DNA of 43,978 bases. Origin: Akkermansia muciniphila. GTDB lineage: Bacteria; Verrucomicrobiota; Verrucomicrobiia; Limisphaerales; SIAT01. A program made the position numbers and the translations under genes. Under the pieces are notes generated by a model. That model was not told the DNA's origin and did no database searches. It saw nothing but the letters and a program-made list of their open reading frames with translations. The stretch spans positions 1-43,978 of the forward strand of contig CAMDJP010000021.1 of the NCBI GenBank assembly GCA_945900775.1. Direction: 5' to 3'. Positions 32,224-41,380 of this stretch are shown piece after piece (the stretch's first letter is position 1; every line of letters starts with the position of its first letter).

Positions 32224-33549
32224 ATGAAAAAACCGTCGCTCTTGGTCATCTTTTTGACCGTCTTCATCGACCTCGTCGGGTTCGGTGTGGTGTTGCCGTT
32301 GCTGCCGCTTTACAGCGAGCAATTCGGAGCCAAGGGCTGGCAGATTGGCTTAATCATGGCCGCCTACTCGGCGATGCAGTTCCTCTTCGCACCGGTGTGG
32401 GGCCGGCTCTCGGATCGCATCGGGCGGCGTCCGGTCCTGCTGGTGAGCACCGCGGGTGCGGCGGTTTCGTACGCGATTTTTGGACTCGGTTCGGGGATTA
32501 CGGAAGCCACCACCGCGCTGGCTGTCATCCTCCTCTCGCGGATGTTGGCTGGCGTCTGCGGCGCAAATATAACGGTGGCGCAGGCGTGCATCGCCGACGT
32601 GACGCCTCCGGAAGAGCGCTCGAAGAAAATGGGCCTTATCGGGATGGCGTTTGGGCTGGGTTTTATCTTCGGGCCGGCGATCGGCGGTATCGCCATCAAA
32701 CTCTTTGGAATGGCCGGCCCGGGTTGGGTGGCGGCGGGGTTGTGCGCGGCGAATTTCCTTCTCGCGCTTGTCATTCTCCCGGAGACGCGGCCTGTGACGG
32801 GTGTGACACGCCACACTGCGCGGCCCCGGCTCAATCAGTGGTCGCATGTGCTGGCGCGGCCGCAGATTGGACTCTTGGTGCTCGTGTTCTTCCTCGCGAC
32901 ATTCTGCTTCACTTGTTTTGAAACGACACTGAGCCTGCTGATCGCCAAGAATTTCAACCTTGTGAAAGGCGAGACGGTGACCGCGCTTGATCTGCTGAGC
33001 AAAGAGAAGTTCGCTGATGCGGCGACAGCGGCGACAATCCTCTTCACATACTGCGGAGTGATTGCTGCGTTCGTGCAGGGGGGGCCGTTGGGCAAAATTG
33101 TGAAGAGCTTGGGCGAGCGCCGACTCATCGTGTTCAGTCTCCTATTGGTCGGCGTTTGTCTTATCCCGCTGCCGTTCATCAAGGGCGATGGTAAACTGAC
33201 CTTTGCGGCCCTCTTCCAATCCGGCAGCGGGGCGTGGTGGCTGATGCTCGTCGTGCTGGGCGGGCTTTCCATTGGATCGAGCCTCGCGCGCGCGCCGCTT
33301 TTTGGTCTTATCTCCATCATGACGCCGCCCGATGAACAGGGCGAAACCATCGGCGTTGCCCAGAGCGCCGGCAGCCTCGCGCGCATCTTGGGCCCTATTT
33401 TCGCTGGCGGCTTGTTCGATTTGTCATACGGCGGGTTGCCGGCAGGCGCGGTGCCTTACTTGATCTCCGGTTGCGTGGCAATCATGACGGCAATGCTCGC
33501 GTGGAAGCGGCTTCGCGGCACGGAGGTGAAGGCAGCGGGGCAGCAATGA
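32224..33549 (+). CDS. MFS transporter, TCR/Tet-like
   Basis: A 441-residue, 12-span major facilitator protein. It has the family opening FLTVFIDLVGFGVVLPLLPLY, the motif-A loop GRLSDRIGRRPVLL and the motif-C-like GMAFGLGFIFGPAIGG, placing it with TetA-type drug:proton antiporters (DHA1). Actual substrate is unknown and resistance should not be assumed. An enlarged central loop includes LNLVKGETVTALDLLSKEKF-like sequence near 245-265. Its stop overlaps the next start (ATGA at 33546), so it is translationally coupled to the HAD-Nudix gene. That link might hint at a pterin-like or nucleotide-derived substrate, but this is speculative. Confidence 0.92.
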   Translation: MKKPSLLVIFLTVFIDLVGFGVVLPLLPLYSEQFGAKGWQIGLIMAAYSAMQFLFAPVWGRLSDRIGRRPVLLVSTAGAAVSYAIFGLGSGITEATTALAVILLSRMLAGVCGANITVAQACIADVTPPEERSKKMGLIGMAFGLGFIFGPAIGGIAIKLFGMAGPGWVAAGLCAANFLLALVILPETRPVTGVTRHTARPRLNQWSHVLARPQIGLLVLVFFLATFCFTCFETTLSLLIAKNFNLVKGETVTALDLLSKEKFADAATAATILFTYCGVIAAFVQGGPLGKIVKSLGERRLIVFSLLLVGVCLIPLPFIKGDGKLTFAALFQSGSGAWWLMLVVLGGLSIGSSLARAPLFGLISIMTPPDEQGETIGVAQSAGSLARILGPIFAGGLFDLSYGGLPAGAVPYLISGCVAIMTAMLAWKRLRGTEVKAAGQQ

Positions 33550-34622
33550 TTCGCAACGTCATCTTGGACTGGTCCGGGACGCTCGTAGACGATCTGCCGG
33601 CCGTCTGGCGTGCGACGAATCATATTCTCGTCAAGGCTGGACGACCCGAGATGTCGCTGGCCGAGTTCCGCGCAGAGTTCTGCCTGCCGTTCAAAAAGTT
33701 CTACGAGCGCCACACGCCGAAGATTCCGATGGCCCAGCTCGAGGAGTGGTACCACACTGTTTTTCCGACCGTGCAGGATTCCGTGGAGCCGTTGCCCCAC
33801 GCGCGCGCCTTCCTCGATTTCTGCCGCGGACGTGGTCTGCGTCTTTTTTTGTTGAGCACAATCCACAGCCGGCAATTCCCGCCGCAAGCGGAGCGTATGG
33901 GATTCAAGGATTACTTCGAGCGCGCCTACATCGAGGTGATGGATAAACGTGACAAGATCCAAGGGGTGCTCGCCGAAAACAGACTCGAGCCGCGCGAGAC
34001 AATCTTCGTCGGCGACATGCAGCACGACGTTGAGACTGCCCGAGCGGGTGGCGTCTGGTCGTGCGGAGTGTTGACCGGCTTCAACCATGCCGGGCAGCTA
34101 CGCGCCGCGCAACCGGATCTACTGGTCGAGCACCTCGGCGAACTGCAGAATATTCTTGAGAGGAACGGGCTCGAACTGCCGGTGAACGGCCACGCGCAGC
34201 CTTCCACTGACGTGCGTCCGGTGGCGACCGTTGGCGCTCTCATCTACAACGGTGTCGGTGAGGTACTGATGGTTCGTACGCGCAAGTGGTCGAACAAGTG
34301 GGGCATCCCCGGCGGCAAGATCGAGCGGGGCGAGACAGCCGAGGCAGCATTGCGCCGCGAGTTGCAGGAGGAGACCGGCCTTAACATCGAGGACATCCGG
34401 TTCGCACTGGTCCAGGACTGCGTGGATTCTCCGGAGTTCTATCGTGCCGCGCATTTTCTGCTGCTGAACTACACCTGTCGCTGCGTCGGGTCGGCAAAGG
34501 TTCTGCTGAACGACGAGGCGCAGGAGTTCCGCTGGGTGACCGAAGCGGAAGCGCTTACGATGGAATTAAACCAGCCGACGCGTACGTTGCTCGAAGAAGT
34601 TCGTCGCACCAGACCTGCCTAA
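33546..34622 (+). CDS. HAD-like phosphatase / Nudix hydrolase fusion protein
   Basis: A 358-residue two-domain protein. Residues 1-205 are a HAD-like domain: motif I DWSGTLVDD (D8 nucleophile, but Ser at 10 where DxD has the acid/base Asp), motif II LLSTIHS (102-108), K near 135-137 and motif IV VGDMQHD (155-161). Residues 225-350 are a Nudix domain with an intact box (G257, E263, R271, E272, E275, E276, G278), which hydrolyses nucleoside-diphosphate-linked substrates. It overlaps the MFS gene by 4 bp and ends directly before folB. The context suggests dihydroneopterin triphosphate processing; nucleotide-pool cleaning is an alternative. The Ser in motif I makes the phosphatase activity uncertain. 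Confidence 0.9.
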   Translation: MIRNVILDWSGTLVDDLPAVWRATNHILVKAGRPEMSLAEFRAEFCLPFKKFYERHTPKIPMAQLEEWYHTVFPTVQDSVEPLPHARAFLDFCRGRGLRLFLLSTIHSRQFPPQAERMGFKDYFERAYIEVMDKRDKIQGVLAENRLEPRETIFVGDMQHDVETARAGGVWSCGVLTGFNHAGQLRAAQPDLLVEHLGELQNILERNGLELPVNGHAQPSTDVRPVATVGALIYNGVGEVLMVRTRKWSNKWGIPGGKIERGETAEAALRRELQEETGLNIEDIRFALVQDCVDSPEFYRAAHFLLLNYTCRCVGSAKVLLNDEAQEFRWVTEAEALTMELNQPTRTLLEEVRRTRPA

Positions 34623-34976
34623 ATGGACACAATCACCATCACCGACCTCGAGGTCTTTTATCGTGTGGGTGTGCCTGATGCTGAGCGCGCCCAGCCGCAA
34701 CGGCTGCTGCTCACGGTGGAGATGGATCATGATTTCGCCACGGCGGCGAAGTCCGACGATCTCGCCGCCACGATTGATTACTTCGCTGTGAGCCGGCGAC
34801 TGCTCAAACTCGGCGACGGCCGTGAGTGGCGCCTCATCGAGACGCTCGCCTGCGAAGTTGCCGAGCTGGTTCTGAAGGAATTTCATGTGTGCGGTGTGCG
34901 TGTGGAGGTGAAGAAGTTCATCCTACCCGAGACGCGGCACGTCTCCGTGCGTGTGGAGCGTCCGGTGCGCGACTGA
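34623..34976 (+). CDS. folB: Dihydroneopterin aldolase
   Basis: A 117-residue FolB that cleaves 7,8-dihydroneopterin to 6-hydroxymethyl-dihydropterin and glycolaldehyde in folate synthesis. It has the family opening ITDLEVFYRVGVPDAERAQP, DDLAATIDYFAVSRRL, LIETLACEVAELVL (Glu that binds the pterin) and a C-terminal VKKFILPETRHVSVRVER with the catalytic Lys. Length is typical. The start codon follows the HAD-Nudix stop with no gap (TAA then ATG). A hairpin and T-tract begin at its stop codon and probably end the transcript. folK and folP are not in the window. Confidence 0.93.
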   Translation: MDTITITDLEVFYRVGVPDAERAQPQRLLLTVEMDHDFATAAKSDDLAATIDYFAVSRRLLKLGDGREWRLIETLACEVAELVLKEFHVCGVRVEVKKFILPETRHVSVRVERPVRD

Positions 34977-35004
34977 TTCCGCGCCTTGCGGAATTTTCTC
35001 CTTT
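34976..35004 (+). terminator. Rho-independent terminator after folB
   Basis: ATTCCGC (34976-34982), loop GCCTT, GCGGAAT (34988-34994), then TTTTCTCCTTT. The stem starts on the last base of the folB stop codon. Confidence 0.65.
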
Positions 35005-35017
35005 GCCCGCAGCAGGC

Positions 35018-35046
35018 TTGGCGAGCGCCCCGGCCTTTGGCATTAT
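35018..35046 (+). promoter_or_regulatory. Candidate promoter of uvrA
   Basis: TTGGCG (35018-35023), 17-bp spacer, CATTAT (35041-35046), about 30 bp before the uvrA ATG. Four of six matches in each box. No LexA-like site was recognised. Confidence 0.3.
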
Positions 35047-35078
35047 GAGGAGTTGGAACGACGGCTGGATTCTACGCT

Positions 35079-38027
35079 ATGGCGACACAGTTCATTAGGA
35101 TTGGCGGGGCACGGGAGCACAACCTCAAGAATCTCTCGCTGGAGATTCCGCGCGACAAGCTGGTGGTAATCACCGGCTTGAGCGGTTCCGGTAAATCGTC
35201 GCTTGCCTTCGACACGATCTACGCGGAGGGCCAGCGCAAGTACGTGGAATCGCTTTCCGCCTACGCACGCCAGTTCCTCGAGCAACTCCAGAAGCCGGAC
35301 GTGGACTTCATCGAAGGCCTCTCGCCCACCATCGCCATCGAGCAACGCGGCGCCGGCGCCAGCCCACGTTCAATCATCGCCACCACCACAGAGATCTACG
35401 ACTATCTCCGCCTGTTCTTCGCGCACATCGGCCAGCCCCATTGCCCCGAGAGCGGTCAGCCAATCACGCAGCAGACACCGAGCGAGGTCGCGAGCAAAGT
35501 CCTCGCACTGCCAGAGAAAAGCCGCGTGATGCTCCTCGCGCCGGTGATCGAGCATCAGAAAGGCGAGTTCCGGGACGTAATCGAGCGACTGGCCCGGGAG
35601 GGTTTCGTGCGTGCGCGTGTGGATGGCGAGTTGGTCGAGTTGGCCGTGAACACGCGGGTCAAGATAGATCCAAAAAAGAAGCACGATATCGAGGTGGTGG
35701 TGGACCGTCTGGTAATCGGACCGGATATCCGATCGCGGCTTGCCGACTCAGTTGAGACGGCGCTGAAATGGGGCGATGGTCGAGTGCTGGTGCTGCATCA
35801 AGCGACGGAAAAATCCGATGCGTGGACGGAGACGCTCCACTCCACCCGGATGTACAGCGCGGCGACGGGCAAGAGCTTCGACACACTTTCGCCGAAGCAT
35901 TTCTCCTTCAACTCGCCCTTCGGCGCCTGCCCGACCTGTCACGGACTCGGGCAGAAGCTCGTGCTGGACGAGGCGCTCATCGTGCCGGTGCCGGAGAAGC
36001 CGCTGGAGGAGGCCATTGCGCCGTGGCGTCGGGGCGGCCGGCGGCTCATCATCTACTACAAGGCGCTTCTCCGGGCCGTGGCTCAGCACTTCAACATCGC
36101 GCTCGAAACGCCGTACAAGAATTTGCCGGAGGAGTTCCGTCGTGTGCTGATGCACGGCACGGGCGGGGAGGAAATCGAGTTGAGTTTCTGGCGCGCCGGT
36201 GCGGTCAAGAAGCTGAGCAAGCCTTTCGAGGGGGTGATTCCGAACCTCGAACGTCTGTTTCAGGAGAGTGACAGTGAAACGACGCGCCAGCGCGTGACTG
36301 GTTACATGACCGCGCAGCCGTGTGACGCCTGCAACGGTCGCCGTCTCAAACCGGAAATCCTCGCGGTGACGATTGGCGGCGAGGTGGCGAGCGCGAAATT
36401 CAAGCGGCACGTGGCCAAGGCGCCCGGACGCGGGCGCGGACGGAAGAGTTGCGAGATTCACGGCCTTTCGATCATGGACGCATGCTCGCTTTCGGTGGAT
36501 GCAGCACTCGATTACTTCAACACGATTCAGCTTACGGCGTTTCAAGAAAAGGTCTCACACGAGGTGCTCAAGGAGATTTGCGCGCGCCTTTCGTTCCTCA
36601 AGAACGTCGGCCTTGGTTACCTCACGCTCGATCGCGAGAGCGGCACGCTCTCCGGCGGCGAGGCCCAGCGCATTCGGTTAGCGACGCAGATCGGCGCAGG
36701 GTTGGTCGGTGTAATCTATATCCTCGACGAGCCGAGCATCGGCCTGCACCAACGCGACAACGTGCGCCTGCTCAAGACTCTCGAGGGGTTGCGCGATCTC
36801 GGTAATACCGTCCTGGTTGTCGAGCACGATGAAGACACTATTCGCGAGGCGGACTGGCTGATCGACCTCGGCCCCGGCGCGGGGGTGCACGGGGGCGAAC
36901 TGGTCGCGGCCGGAACGGTCGAGCAGGTGATGCAATCACCTCGTTCGCTGACGGGGAAGTACCTTCGTGGAGAGTTGAGCATTGCCGTGCCGAAGCAGCG
37001 CATCCGCGCGAACGGGGAGAAAGGCTGGCTAGAAATTCTCGGTGCGACGGAGAACAACCTCAAGGATGTGGACGTACGCATTCCGCTCGGTACGCTCACC
37101 TGCGTCACCGGCGTGAGCGGTTCGGGTAAGAGCACGCTGGTGGACGATGTGCTCCGCCGCACGCTCTTCCGCAAGTGGCACGGCTCGAAGGAACGTCCGG
37201 GCGCGCACCGGGCGCTCAATGGCATCGAGCAGCTCGACAAGGTGATTGTTATCGACCAGACACCGATAGGTCGGACGCCGCGCAGTAATCCGGCGACCTA
37301 CACTGGGCTCTTCAACCATGTGCGCGACCTCTTTGCCAAGCTGCCCACGGCGAAGGTCCGCGGCTACGGGCCGGGCCGATTCAGTTTCAATGTGAAGGGG
37401 GGCCGCTGTGAGAAGTGCCAGGGCGACGGCGTTATCACCATCGAGATGCACTTTCTGCCGCCGGTGTACGTGACGTGCGAGGAGTGTGCCGGTAAGCGCT
37501 ATAATCGCGAGACGCTCGAGATTAACTACAAGGGCCTGAATATCGCCGATGTGCTGCACCTGACCGTGGACGAGGCGGTGAACTTCTTCCGAGCCGTGCC
37601 GAAGATTTACGAGCCCTGCTTCACGCTCGCGGAGGTCGGCCTCGGCTATATCCACCTTGGTCAGGCGGCGACGACGCTCTCCGGCGGCGAGGCGCAGCGC
37701 GTGAAGCTAGCGGCGGAGCTGGCTCGCCGCGCTACCGGGCGCACACTCTACATTCTTGACGAGCCGACGACCGGTCTGCATTTCCACGACGTGGCCAAGC
37801 TGCTCGAAGTCTTCTTCAAGCTGCGCGCCACGGGAAACACGCTGCTCGTCATCGAGCACAATCTGGACGTGATTAAGTGCGCTGATTGGCTCATTGACCT
37901 CGGTCCGGAGGGCGGTACGGGGGGCGGGCGCGTGGTGGCGGAGGGGTCCCCGGAATTCGTGGCCAAGCAGCCGGGCAGCTACACCGGTCAATTTTTGAGT
38001 CGTCTCCTGAACACAAAACCGGCATGA
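35079..38027 (+). CDS. uvrA: UvrABC excision nuclease subunit A
   Basis: A 982-residue UvrA, the damage-sensing ATPase of nucleotide excision repair. It has two ABC modules: Walker [13 protein letters not shown] (33-44) and [12 protein letters not shown], and two LSGGEAQR signatures with Walker [12 protein letters not shown] and [11 protein letters not shown]. The second zinc module is intact (CEKCQGDG, then [10 protein letters not shown]), as is [10 protein letters not shown] before it. The first zinc site is incomplete: the usual CxxC before SF-x-x-L is replaced by Ser260 and Thr263, leaving only C284 and C287, and HCPxCG at 121-126 reads HCPESG. Otherwise normal in length, so probably functional. 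The stop overlaps a possible start of the next gene. Confidence 0.97.
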   Translation: MATQFIRIGGAREHNLKNLSLEIPRDKLVVITGLSGSGKSSLAFDTIYAEGQRKYVESLSAYARQFLEQLQKPDVDFIEGLSPTIAIEQRGAGASPRSIIATTTEIYDYLRLFFAHIGQPHCPESGQPITQQTPSEVASKVLALPEKSRVMLLAPVIEHQKGEFRDVIERLAREGFVRARVDGELVELAVNTRVKIDPKKKHDIEVVVDRLVIGPDIRSRLADSVETALKWGDGRVLVLHQATEKSDAWTETLHSTRMYSAATGKSFDTLSPKHFSFNSPFGACPTCHGLGQKLVLDEALIVPVPEKPLEEAIAPWRRGGRRLIIYYKALLRAVAQHFNIALETPYKNLPEEFRRVLMHGTGGEEIELSFWRAGAVKKLSKPFEGVIPNLERLFQESDSETTRQRVTGYMTAQPCDACNGRRLKPEILAVTIGGEVASAKFKRHVAKAPGRGRGRKSCEIHGLSIMDACSLSVDAALDYFNTIQLTAFQEKVSHEVLKEICARLSFLKNVGLGYLTLDRESGTLSGGEAQRIRLATQIGAGLVGVIYILDEPSIGLHQRDNVRLLKTLEGLRDLGNTVLVVEHDEDTIREADWLIDLGPGAGVHGGELVAAGTVEQVMQSPRSLTGKYLRGELSIAVPKQRIRANGEKGWLEILGATENNLKDVDVRIPLGTLTCVTGVSGSGKSTLVDDVLRRTLFRKWHGSKERPGAHRALNGIEQLDKVIVIDQTPIGRTPRSNPATYTGLFNHVRDLFAKLPTAKVRGYGPGRFSFNVKGGRCEKCQGDGVITIEMHFLPPVYVTCEECAGKRYNRETLEINYKGLNIADVLHLTVDEAVNFFRAVPKIYEPCFTLAEVGLGYIHLGQAATTLSGGEAQRVKLAAELARRATGRTLYILDEPTTGLHFHDVAKLLEVFFKLRATGNTLLVIEHNLDVIKCADWLIDLGPEGGTGGGRVVAEGSPEFVAKQPGSYTGQFLSRLLNTKPA

Positions 38028-38065
38028 TGTCGCCGTTTTTCCTCCCGGCGCAGCCGGGTAATCTG

Positions 38066-40750
38066 ATGAGGCTCCGTACGACAACATTGTGGATGGCGGT
38101 GTGGCTTTTTGCCACGCCCGCGCTCCTGCCCGCGCAGACGCCCGATCCGGTCGCGGAGGAAAGCACAGCCTTCAATGCGGCCGCCCGCAGCTTTCAGGAC
38201 CAGAACTGGGCGACCGCCGAGCAGTGGCTGGGTGATTTCCTGAAAAAGTTTCCCAACTCGGCGCGCCGGGCGGAGGTGGCGCTCCTGCTCAGCCAGTCGC
38301 GCTTCAAGCAGCGCAACTACGCAGGCTGTATCGAGGTGCTGTCGGTCGAATTGGGCCGAGCCGGAGCGCGGCGCGAGGACTATCTCTTCTGGTTGGCGGA
38401 GGCGCAGTTTTACAAAGGCGACTTCCGCGCGGCCGCCGCGGCCTACGCGAAATTGCTCGAGGCGTTCCCCAACTCGAAGCGGGCGCTCGAGGTGAGCGTG
38501 AGTGAAGCGCTGTCGCATGCACGCGCGGGGGAGTGGGCGCGTACAGTGGAGTTGCTGCGGCCGGCTGAGGGGCGTTTCCAGCTTCTGGCCAAGGCGGCGC
38601 CGGGGGGCGAGACTATCGCCCGCGGGCAGTTGCTGCTGGCCGAGGCGCTGCTCGAACAGGGACAATCGAAGGCAAGTGAGACGATGCTGGCGTCCCTGGC
38701 GCGTCGCAAGCTCGATCCCGAGCTAGCATGGCGCCGACAGCATTTGCAGATTCGCCTGCATCTGTTGGTGGGACGCGTGGCGGAGGCGTTGGGCGACACG
38801 TTCAGCCTGTTCGAGTTCGCGACGACGGCGCGCCAGACAAGATTGGTGGCCGAGACGTTCCACCTGAGGGGCGATATTTTGGAGCGGCTCAATCGACTGC
38901 CCGAGGCGGTGCAGGTGTACGAGAAGAATCTCGCGCCGGGAATCCCCGAGGAATACCGGCGTACGGCATTGCTCAAGATTCTCGACCTGATGCTGCGACA
39001 GGAGCAGGCCGGCGAGGTGATCCAGCGGTTGGAGGCATTCATCAAGGATAACCCAAAAGATGCGGCGTTGGACGTGGCAGAATTTACGCTCGGCGAATTG
39101 CGTCTGAAAGAATTTCGCGCGCTGCTTGGCCCGCGCATCGCACTGCCTGGTCCGCCGGGGAACGCCGCGGAAACGAACGCTCTCGCTTCGGCGCAGGTAC
39201 ATTTCGTTCGCGTGCTGGTCGAGCATACGAACAGCGTGTACACGGGTCGCGCACAGTTGAACCGTGGTTGGTGCCTTTGGTACGGAGGGCGCACGGCGGA
39301 GAGCCGGGTGGACTTCGCGTCGGCGGCGCGGCTCCTGCCGATTTCCGAGGAGCAAGCGTGGGCACGATTCAAACTGGGTGAGGCGCACTTCCTGCAAAAC
39401 GATCACACGAACGCGCTCGCGACCTTTCAGTCGCTGGTGAAGGATTACGAGAAGGAGCCTGCGGTCAAGGAACGCTTCTTCGAGCAGGTCCATTTCAAGT
39501 CGCTCCGCTCGGCAATCGAGATTGGCGATCTGCCGGGGGCGACAGTGGCGATGAGCCGGATCGTGGCGGGCCATCCCGACGGTCTGCTGGCCGACAAGGG
39601 GATGTTGCTCGTGGGACAGGCGCTGAGCCGGTTGGGCAAACCGACGGAGGCGCGCAAGCTGCTCGGGGATTTCCACCGCCGTTTCCCGAAATCGCCGCTC
39701 GCGCCGGAGGTGCATCTGGCCGAGGCGCGGACGCATGTGCAGGAGAAGGACTGGCCGGCGGCTCTCGTCGCCTACGAACGCTGGTTGAAGCAGTTCAGCG
39801 GGCATGCGGCGACTGCGCAGGCAGAGTTCGACCGCGCGTGGGCTTTCTCCATGTCGGGGAAGGAGACGAACGCTTTCACCGCCTTCACGAACCTCGTTGC
39901 GCGTTTCCCGTCTGCGCCGCAGGCGCCGCTGGCGCAGGTGTGGGTGGCCGACCACCACTTCAATCTAGGCGATTTCGTCGGGGCGGAGAAGCGATATCAG
40001 ATTCTCTCTCAGTCCACCAACTGCCCGCCGGACCTCCACTTCCGGGCGCGAATGATGGCCGGGCGCGCGGCACTGGCGCGGCAGGGCTTCGCTGACGCGC
40101 GGGGCTACTTCGCCGCGCTGTTTGAGGAGAAGAACTGCCCCGACGAGGTGAAGGCCGAGGCGGTCTTCGCGCTCGGTGACGCGACGATTCACGAGTTCTC
40201 TGCCACCTCCGCCAAGCCAAAGGCGAAGTACGAGGAGGCCATCAACGCCTTCACCCGACTACAGCAGCTTTTTCCGACCAATCCCGTGGCTGCGCAGGCG
40301 TGGGGGCGGATCGGCGACTGCCACCTGCAACTGGCGACTGAGGAGCCCGCGCGGTACGAAAAGGCCCTCACCGCCTACCAGAAGGTGATACAGATGGAGA
40401 GCCGACTGGCCGACGTGGCGGTGCGCAGCCAGGCTGAGGTTGGCGTGGCGCTCGTCTGCGAACGCCAGGCGGAGAAGAAATTGGCGGGCGAGCGCGGCGT
40501 GCTCTTGGAAAAGGCCCTCGGGCATTATCTGGCTGTTTTCTACGGGAAGAACCTCCGCGCGGGCGAGCAGCAGGATCCCTTTTGGATGAAAGAGGCTGGC
40601 CTCGCGGCATCCCGCCTGCACGAGGAGCAAATCCAGTGGGCTGAGGCGGTCGCGGTCTATCGGCGCCTGCAGGAGAGCTTCCCTGCGCTGCGCCCGGCGT
40701 TGCAGAAGAAAATCGATCGTGCACTGGAGCAGCCCGCTACGTCGAAGTGA
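38066..40750 (+). CDS. Large secreted tetratricopeptide-repeat protein
   Basis: A protein of about 894 residues with a signal peptide (MRLRTTTLWMAVWLFATPALLPAQ) followed by many TPR/Sel1-like helical repeats. Examples are WATAEQWLGDFLKKFPNSAR, FRAAAAAYAKLLEAFPNSKR, LGDFHRRFPKSPLAPEVHLA and FNLGDFVGAEKRYQILSQ. The spacing resembles YbgF/BamD-type periplasmic scaffolds. No catalytic domain is visible. Start 38066 gives the cleanest signal peptide; ATG 38024, which overlaps the uvrA stop as ATGATG, would add 14 residues and is a real alternative with translational coupling. A role in envelope assembly is only a guess. Confidence 0.88.
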   Translation: MRLRTTTLWMAVWLFATPALLPAQTPDPVAEESTAFNAAARSFQDQNWATAEQWLGDFLKKFPNSARRAEVALLLSQSRFKQRNYAGCIEVLSVELGRAGARREDYLFWLAEAQFYKGDFRAAAAAYAKLLEAFPNSKRALEVSVSEALSHARAGEWARTVELLRPAEGRFQLLAKAAPGGETIARGQLLLAEALLEQGQSKASETMLASLARRKLDPELAWRRQHLQIRLHLLVGRVAEALGDTFSLFEFATTARQTRLVAETFHLRGDILERLNRLPEAVQVYEKNLAPGIPEEYRRTALLKILDLMLRQEQAGEVIQRLEAFIKDNPKDAALDVAEFTLGELRLKEFRALLGPRIALPGPPGNAAETNALASAQVHFVRVLVEHTNSVYTGRAQLNRGWCLWYGGRTAESRVDFASAARLLPISEEQAWARFKLGEAHFLQNDHTNALATFQSLVKDYEKEPAVKERFFEQVHFKSLRSAIEIGDLPGATVAMSRIVAGHPDGLLADKGMLLVGQALSRLGKPTEARKLLGDFHRRFPKSPLAPEVHLAEARTHVQEKDWPAALVAYERWLKQFSGHAATAQAEFDRAWAFSMSGKETNAFTAFTNLVARFPSAPQAPLAQVWVADHHFNLGDFVGAEKRYQILSQSTNCPPDLHFRARMMAGRAALARQGFADARGYFAALFEEKNCPDEVKAEAVFALGDATIHEFSATSAKPKAKYEEAINAFTRLQQLFPTNPVAAQAWGRIGDCHLQLATEEPARYEKALTAYQKVIQMESRLADVAVRSQAEVGVALVCERQAEKKLAGERGVLLEKALGHYLAVFYGKNLRAGEQQDPFWMKEAGLAASRLHEEQIQWAEAVAVYRRLQESFPALRPALQKKIDRALEQPATSK

Positions 40751-40758
40751 AACTCAGT

Positions 40759-40787
40759 TTGACGGCACCCGAATTCATCGCTTAATG
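40759..40787 (+). promoter_or_regulatory. Candidate promoter of the Fe-S carrier gene
   Basis: TTGACG (40759-40764), 17-bp spacer, TTAATG (40782-40787), 15 bp before the ATG. It implies a very short leader, in which AGGA precedes the start. Confidence 0.4.
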
Positions 40788-40801
40788 TCACTTAGGAAAT
40801 T

Positions 40802-41152
40802 ATGAACACCGAGACGCCAACCGAGGCCGTGGTCAGTCTGACCGAGAACGCCGCCGCGCAGGTCAAACAGATAATTGCCAACGAGCCGGAAAACGCCGGC
40901 AAGACCCTTCGCGTCTATGTCGAGTCCGGCGGTTGCTCGGGGATGCAGTATGGGATGACTTTCGATGAGCGGCGCCCAGACGACGCTGCCGTCGAGCAGC
41001 ATGGCGTGAGCGTGCTGGTGGATCCCTTCAGTGCGAATTACCTTCGTGGTGCGTTAGTCGACTACTCCGACGAGTTGACCGGTGGCGGGTTCAAGATTTC
41101 GAATCCGAACGCTCGCGGCAACTGTGGCTGCGGAAAATCCTTTGAGACCTAG
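40802..41152 (+). CDS. erpA: A-type Fe-S cluster carrier (ErpA/IscA/HesB family)
   Basis: A 116-residue A-type carrier that delivers Fe-S clusters to target enzymes. The three ligand cysteines are present: C45 in GGCSGMQYGMTF, and C108 and C110 in NCGCGKSF. The N-terminus SLTENAAAQVKQII is typical. ErpA, IscA and SufA cannot be safely separated by sequence alone; ErpA is used as the best match for a stand-alone gene without isc or suf neighbours. It has its own promoter candidate and terminator, so it is monocistronic. Its neighbour thiC and bioB elsewhere in the window are likely client types. Confidence 0.9.
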   Translation: MNTETPTEAVVSLTENAAAQVKQIIANEPENAGKTLRVYVESGGCSGMQYGMTFDERRPDDAAVEQHGVSVLVDPFSANYLRGALVDYSDELTGGGFKISNPNARGNCGCGKSFET

Positions 41153-41190
41153 TGCGACGGGCCAAAGGCACTCAGGATAGGCCTGCGAAC

Positions 41191-41225
41191 GCCGTTCCGT
41201 CAGATTCGGAACGGCTTTTCTTTTC
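41191..41225 (+). terminator. Rho-independent terminator after the Fe-S carrier gene
   Basis: Perfect 9-bp stem GCCGTTCCG (41191-41199) and CGGAACGGC (41207-41215), 7-nt loop, then TTTTCTTTT. Strong intrinsic terminator separating the carrier gene from thiC. Confidence 0.9.
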
Positions 41226-41235
41226 CCCTCATGCC

Positions 41236-41264
41236 TTGACGCTTCGCGGCTGCCATCCTACCGT
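41236..41264 (+). promoter_or_regulatory. Candidate promoter of thiC
   Basis: TTGACG (41236-41241), 17-bp spacer, TACCGT (41259-41264). Transcription would begin near 41271, just before the riboswitch, which supports the call. Confidence 0.5.
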
Positions 41265-41275
41265 CTCTTCAGTTT

Positions 41276-41380
41276 CGGGGAGCCAACCAGCCGCGTGTGT
41301 GCGGCGTAGGCTGAGAGTCCTGCGCGGGAGCGCCGGAGACCCATTGAACCTGCTCCGGGTAATGCCGGCGAAGGGAGGCT
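41276..41380 (+). ncRNA. TPP riboswitch (THI element)
   Basis: The conserved thi-box sequence is present in order: CGGGGAGCC (41276 on), the pyrimidine-sensor GGCTGAGAG (41309-41317), ACCCATTGAACCTG (41339-41352), then CCGGGTAATGCCGGCGAAGG (from 41355). Binding of thiamine pyrophosphate should lower thiC expression. The variable P3 arm lies between 41318 and 41337. The aptamer ends about 90 bp before the ATG, leaving room for an expression platform. Confidence 0.95.

Noticed and set aside
32224-33549. Tetracycline resistance gene
   Set aside because: Family resemblance to TetA-type antiporters does not establish the substrate, and the gene is coupled to a housekeeping-like unit rather than to a resistance context.
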